From contig CM055211.1 in assembly GCA_029224185.1 (NCBI GenBank), forward strand, positions 865,558 through 929,557: a stretch of 64,000 nucleotides of DNA. Reading direction: 5' to 3'. Numbering within the stretch: position 1 is the stretch's first letter; each line of letters begins with the position of its first letter. Below the pieces are notes generated by a model that was not told the DNA's origin, ran no database searches, and was given only the letters and a program-made list of their open reading frames with translations. The stretch comes from Karalla daura. Its lineage: Eukaryota; Chordata; Actinopteri; Chaetodontiformes; Leiognathidae. A program made the position numbers and the translations under genes. This document shows, piece by piece, positions 59,311 to 64,000 of this stretch.

Positions 59311-62300
59311 CTGACGAGAGGAGAGGACACGCAACGCAATTCGTGAGCCAGCGTCTCATTTCATTAGGTGGCAGGATGCTCCCTCATCCATCCCAGTTTT
59401 GGCTTCTCTTTTTTTTTAACCAATAAAATCAGTGTTAATTCAAAGAAACTGTCAATCATGGCAATGGAAGGGCTGTGTGTGATAGGAGTGGACCTTTATA
59501 CAGACACCAAAAAGAACAAAAAAGCTATTCTGCAGCCTCTTCTGGGTCTGGTGAAGAGCACAGAATAGACACTGCAAAATCATCAACCCACTGTGTATAT
59601 ACGATGATATGGAATTGTACTGAAGGCTGACTATGTACAATGTTTTATGAAAAGCAAAACTGAAAGAAGACGCATCCAGACGGCGTTTAGAGGGGTGCAG
59701 AGTGACGGTAAAGCGTTTCATGGTGTCTGACCTTTGAGTCTCCAGTCTGCAGCTAAAACTCTGCAGTGAATCATGCAGCGCTTTCACCGCTGAATCTGGC
59801 AGCTTGTTGTTACTCAGATCGAGGACTTTGAGGCGGGAGGGGCTGGACCTCAGCGCAGAGGCCAGGGAAACACAGCCGATCTCCGTCAAACTGCAGCAAC
59901 TCAACCTAAATGGGAAAAATGACGTTAGAAGATAATGTTTCCAGCGAGTTGGATGGAGGTGTTGCAGTTTAACGCCACCACAACTTTCCCAACACGTTGA
60001 TCTAAGCGCAGAAGCAAAAACGTGGTGACTGACTTCAGAGTCTCCAGGCTGCAGTCCGAACTCCCCAGGAAATCACAGAGCAGCTTGACTCCCGAGTCCT
60101 GCAACTCGTTTCCACTAAGATCCAGGTCTGTCAGATGGGAGGGGTTGGACTGCAGAGCTGAGGCCAGAGAAGCACAGCTGATCTCTGACAAACTGCAGCC
60201 CCTCAACCTGAATGAAGATTAAGTGATATGTTTAAAAAAGTGACACATACACATTTGATGGTTTCACTGTCATTAGTAAAAACCCCAAGAAACTCATTTA
60301 ACTGAAAACTGTGCATCAAGTATCATCAATAGTGTCAAGTATCAAACATTTTGTAGTATGTTCATCTCAGTACCATAGGCAAGAATATAATAGAAATAAA
60401 CATGATGCTTGACCTCAGAGTCTTCAGTCTACAGTGTGCACTCTGCAGGTAAGCACACAGCAGCTTCAGTCCTGCATCCTGCAGCTTGTTCCAGCTCAGA
60501 TCCAGCAGTGTCAGGTAGAAGGGGTTGGACTTCAGGGCCGAGGCCAGAGAAGCACAGCCCATCTCTGACAAACCGCAGCCCCACAACCTGGATGAAGGAA
60601 AAATAAAAAAGAAGACAAAAGTCACTTTATAGTCCAATCCGATTTAGATCGGGTTTTCAACTTGCGACATTCGCAATATTCACACTGTTGATGTCAATAT
60701 GCATGGTTTGGGCTATGGTCAAAATGCTGCGTGTTTCATTCATTATCTTACCCACCTTACCCAAATTATCAGGGTCTGCTGGTGCATTTCCTCTCAATCT
60801 AAGGGCAATTAAAGTCTCCTACTAATGCAGAGACATTGTTCAAGAGGGGGGAGGCTGACTGAGAGACAGCGCTGAGGCAAGGCCTGGGTCAGTTCAGACC
60901 GTTTGCTGTCACAAACAAAACACACATCACAAGTGCTAGCTGTGCCACATTAACTGCAGACTGAATGACAGCTATTGATAACGGCCCGAAACGCTCAATA
61001 CTCTGTAAGTTTAGAACAGGTTAGAGATAGTGATTCAATTTTGGTTGATCCAGGATCAATTCTCCATCAGATCGAAGGAAACGCTTCATGAATTGAAATT
61101 TGATAGACATCCACTTGGACAAGAGCAGGGAGACCAAACTGTGAGCATACTGACCTCAGAGTCTCCAGCCTACAGTTTGGACTCTCCAGTCCAGGACACA
61201 GTAGCTTCACTCCCAAATCCTGCAGATTGCGGTTGTAGCTCATGTCCAGCTCTGTCAGATGGGAGGGACTGGATCTCAGAGCGGAAGCCACAACCTCATA
61301 GTGGGTCTGTGAGAGTCCACAGCCAGAGAGTCTGCAATGGCAGGGAAAATAACATTGGACAGGAGATTGGAATTATTGGACACAAAGACAGACTGCGCAC
61401 ATCTGGCACAAAGCAAACATTTGTCTGAATTCAGCTTTATTTCGACACAACCTTTAAACCATAAACCTTTAAATTTCTGCACCACTTACAATATATGGGT
61501 GTTTAAGCCTCAGTCATGTATCGTGTATGCAATATGCAATACAGTATACACTTATTGCACTTTAATGGTGATGATTTAAACAGAATCTCCTTCACTGGCA
61601 GAATGAACCTGGAGATTTCACATAGCTTTAAAGTGTTCAAGTTTTATAATATGTCCATGTGTATCCATGTGTATCTCTAATCTCATCTGGACTTACTGAG
61701 CCTTTCTGCAGTTCCTCACAGCTGGAATCAGTCTTAGTCGTCCTTGGTCTGTTGCGTTGTAATTCGTCAGGTCCAACTCGTCCAGTACCTCGTCTGACAT
61801 CTGAAGCATGTAGGCCAGAGCTGAGCAGTGGATCACAGAGAGTTTCTTCTCTGATCTGTCCTCTGACTTCAGGAACTCTTGGATCTCATGATGCACTGAG
61901 TGATCGTTGAGCTCCATCAGACAGTGGAAGATGTTGATGCATCTGTCAGGGGAGACATGATCACTTTTCATCTTCCTCAACTTATTGACAACTCTCTGGA
62001 TGATTTCTGGACCATTGTTTGTCTGACACAGCAGACCTCCTAACAGTCTCTGGTTGGACTCCAGAGAGAGGCCATGAAGGAAGCGCACAAACAGGTCCAG
62101 GTGGCCATTTTTACTCCTCATGGATTTCATCATGGATCCCATCAGGAAGACATTCAAGGGTGATGTAATATATTCTTCATCCAGAAAAGCCTCCAATACC
62201 TTTACTTTGCTGTGGGTGTAGCAGTGGAACATGTAGACTGCAGCCAGAAACTCCTGAACACTCAGATGAACAAAGCAGTACACAGTTTTCTGGAAGATCA

Positions 62301-63482
62301 CACACTCTCTCCTGAAGATCTCTGTACAAACTCCTGAGTACACTGAGGCCTCTGTGACATCCAGACCACACCTTTCCAGATCTTCCTGGTAGAACATGAT
62401 ATATCCTCTCTGCAGGTGTTCAAACGCCAGCCTCCCCAGCTTTAGAAGAACTTCCCTGTCAGCCTCCATCAACTCCTGTGGGCTCATCTCATGTCCATCA
62501 CTGAACTTCTGCCTCTTCCTCTTTGTCTGAACTAGCAGGAAGTGTGAGTACAGGTCAGTCAGGGTCTTGGGCAGCTCTCCTCTCTGCTCTGATGTCAACA
62601 TGTGCTCCAGAACTGTGGCAGTGATCCAGCAGAACACTGGGATCTGACACATGATGTGGAGACTCCTGGAGGACTTGATGTGTGAGATGATTGTTCTGGA
62701 CAGACCTTCATCTCTGAACCTCTTCCTGAAGTACTCCTCCTTCTGCTCATCCGTAAAGCCTCGTACTTCTGTGACTCTGTCCACACATCCAGGAGGGATC
62801 TGATTGGCTGCTGCAGGTCTGGAGGTGATCCAGACCAGAGCAGAGGGAAGCAGCTTCCCCTGGATCAGGTTTGTGAGCAGGACGCTGACTGAGGTCTTCT
62901 GGGAGACATCAGACACAACCTCATGGTTGTGGAAGTCCAGAGAGAGTCTGCTTTCATCCAGGCCGTCAAAGATGAAGAGCAGCTTCCAGAGGGAGAGCTG
63001 CTCTGCTGTCACCTTCTGGAGTGTTGGATGGAACACATGGAGCAGTGTTAGAAGACTGTGCTGGTCATGTTTGATAAGGTTCAGCTCCCTGAAGGAAAGA
63101 ACAATCACTGCACTGATATCTTGGTTTCCTGAACCCTCTGCCCAGTCAAGAGTGAACTTCTGCACCAAGAAGGTTTTTCCAACGCCAGCGACACCGCATG
63201 TCAGGGCCACCCTGATGTCACCCTGCTGGTCAGGTAAAGCTTTGAAGATATCTTGGCACCTGATTGGAGCATCATGGTAGATCTTCTTGGAAGCTGTCTC
63301 AAGCTGCCTCACTTCATGTTGGGTATTGACACTCTCACTCTGTCCATCCGTGATGCACAGCTCAGTGTAGATGCTGTTGAGGAGAGTCCCAACTCCTGTT
63401 CTATCAGTTCCCTCAGTCACATGTTCACATCTCCTCCTTTGCCTGACTCTATACTCATGCAGAACCTCATGCAGATGATGAC
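59172..63482 (-). CDS. NLR-B: NLRC3-like FISNA-NACHT-LRR receptor, 5'-partial
   Basis: Joined exons visible: 63482-61697, 61331-61155, 60587-60414, 60207-60034, 59905-59732, 59310-59172 (2624 nt, about 873 residues, TGA at 59174-59172). The N-terminal exons must lie beyond the right edge because the NACHT exon starts in phase 1 behind a good acceptor. Domains: FISNA (YRVRQRRRCEHVTEGTDRTG...), NACHT with Walker A GVAGVGKT and Walker B LFIFDGLDESR, NOD helical region, then four LRR exons and a 45-residue Gln/Asp/Glu-rich tail. Same orientation and the same exon lengths as NLR-A, its tandem paralogue. No B30.2 exon is seen before the candidate polyA site. Expected role: cytosolic innate immune regulator; ligand unknown. 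Confidence 0.92.
59732..59905 (-). CDS. NLR-B LRR exon 4
   Basis: 174 nt, acceptor CCATTTAG, donor AAG|GTCAGA. Encodes LSCCSLTEIGCVSLASALRS.... Confidence 0.9.
60034..60207 (-). CDS. NLR-B LRR exon 3
   Basis: 174 nt, acceptor CATTCAG, donor GAA|GTCAGT. Encodes LRGCSLSEISCASLASALQS.... Confidence 0.9.
60414..60587 (-). CDS. NLR-B LRR exon 2
   Basis: 174 nt, acceptor CATCCAG, donor GAG|GTCAAG. Encodes LWGCGLSEMGCASLASALKS.... Confidence 0.9.
61155..61331 (-). CDS. NLR-B LRR exon 1
   Basis: 177 nt, acceptor CCATTGCAG, donor GAG|GTCAGT. Encodes LSGCGLSQTHYEVVASALRS..., same extra codon as NLR-A LRR exon 1. Confidence 0.9.
61697..63482 (-). CDS. NLR-B FISNA-NACHT exon
   Basis: 1786 nt, acceptor TTTTCCATCGGCAG, donor CTCA|GTAAGT. 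The open frame extends further 5' to 63,561 but that part lies upstream of the acceptor and does not resemble the family, so it was excluded. Confidence 0.94.
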
Positions 63483-63774
63483 CTGCCGATGGAAAACAAT
63501 TACTGTCAGAGAGCAGTATCTGAAGTACTTGGGGTGAGAATATGGATGAATGCAGTTTCACAGAAAGTGCTAAAAAAACCCTCTGTGTGTGTGACTATTA
63601 CTGGTTAGGTACTATGACAGCGCTGGCAGTTTGTTGCCTATCTTGTTGTGAGAGGGCAGTGGATTCATACATGTGTTTTCACAGTAATGCAGACCTGTAC
63701 ATACTTAACAAACAACTGAACTTAGATGTACACAGTTCTTAGCGTCTCTGTCAGTCCCCAACAAAGTTGGCAAA
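63483..63774 (-). other. NLR-B intron upstream of the NACHT exon
   Basis: No N-terminal repeat exon (SDQSK-type) recognised in this short stretch; those exons are expected to the right of the window. Confidence 0.5.
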
Positions 63775-64000
63775 GATGCTAGAGGCAATCCCCCCTCCAT
63801 TTACCACCACATTATCGTGGTGGAGGGGTCAGAGTCCCGTTTTGCTCTTTGGAGCTGTATTTTCTGGAACAATTTGCAATTCACCCCTGGTGGGGTCTCC
63901 CATGGCAAAGGGGTTCTAGGTGAATGGTCAGGGAGTGTGCAGTTGGCAAGACTTCCGGTTACATGGACAGGTGTACCCAGCCTAGAGGGATACCGGGGGC
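63775..64000 (+). mobile_element. Fish interspersed repeat (LINE 5'-region-like), runs off the edge
   Basis: Blocks such as ATTATCGTGGTGGAGGGGT and GGGTCTCCCATGGCAAAGG followed by TTCTAGGTGAATGGTCAG resemble, from memory, a dispersed repeat found near the 5' end of a fish non-LTR retrotransposon. Family assignment not verified. Confidence 0.4.

Noticed and set aside
63483..63561. 5' extension of the NLR-B open frame to a Met at 63,561
   Set aside because: A good splice acceptor at 63,484-63,483 and comparison with NLR-A show the exon starts at 63,482.

Overview
The window is vertebrate nuclear DNA, almost certainly from a teleost fish. It has split genes with GT-AG introns, abundant (CA)n, (CTAT)n and poly-G/C runs, decayed fish-type interspersed repeats, and tandem NLR-C genes (FISNA-NACHT-LRR), a family greatly expanded in ray-finned fish. 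Every gene I can support lies on the minus strand, so transcription runs from high to low coordinates. All exon structures were deduced by eye from splice sites, reading phase and remembered family features; no search was run.

582-about 32,960: the 5' part of adarb1 (ADAR2, the double-stranded-RNA adenosine deaminase). Present are the large exon with both dsRNA-binding domains (582-1506), a 23-nt coding exon (2594-2616), an upstream exon with an arginine/lysine-rich R-domain like ADAR3 and the ADAR2R isoform (15,078-15,177), and a likely 5' UTR exon with promoter near 32.63-32.96 kb. The deaminase exons lie off the left edge. The 1.1-kb intron before the dsRBD exon carries an imperfect inverted repeat (core arms 1533-1572 and 2020-2059). 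It places an A:C mismatch at the adenosine whose editing would create a proximal 3' splice site 47 nt upstream of the normal one. This has the same form as the ADAR2 auto-editing loop described in rat and is the most interesting signal in the window.

33-38.3 kb: intergenic, low-complexity DNA. 38,299-47,816: slx9 (FAM207A), a complete six-exon gene of 229 codons in the same orientation as adarb1. This matches the FAM207A-ADARB1 order on human chromosome 21.

49,735-57,083: a complete 11-exon NLRC3-like gene (999 residues predicted), here NLR-A. Its N-terminus is built from a start exon plus three tandemly duplicated phase-2 exons. 59,172-63,482: a second, tandem NLRC3-like gene, NLR-B, whose N-terminal exons lie beyond the right edge. 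NACHT exon (1786 nt) and LRR exon (177, 174, 174, 174 nt) lengths are identical in the two genes. NLR-A has a stop in its last exon that NLR-B lacks.

Introns and intergenic DNA hold microsatellites, several minisatellites, a degenerate telomere-like array, a 335-bp MITE with 9-bp target duplications, a hAT remnant, and other decayed fish repeats.
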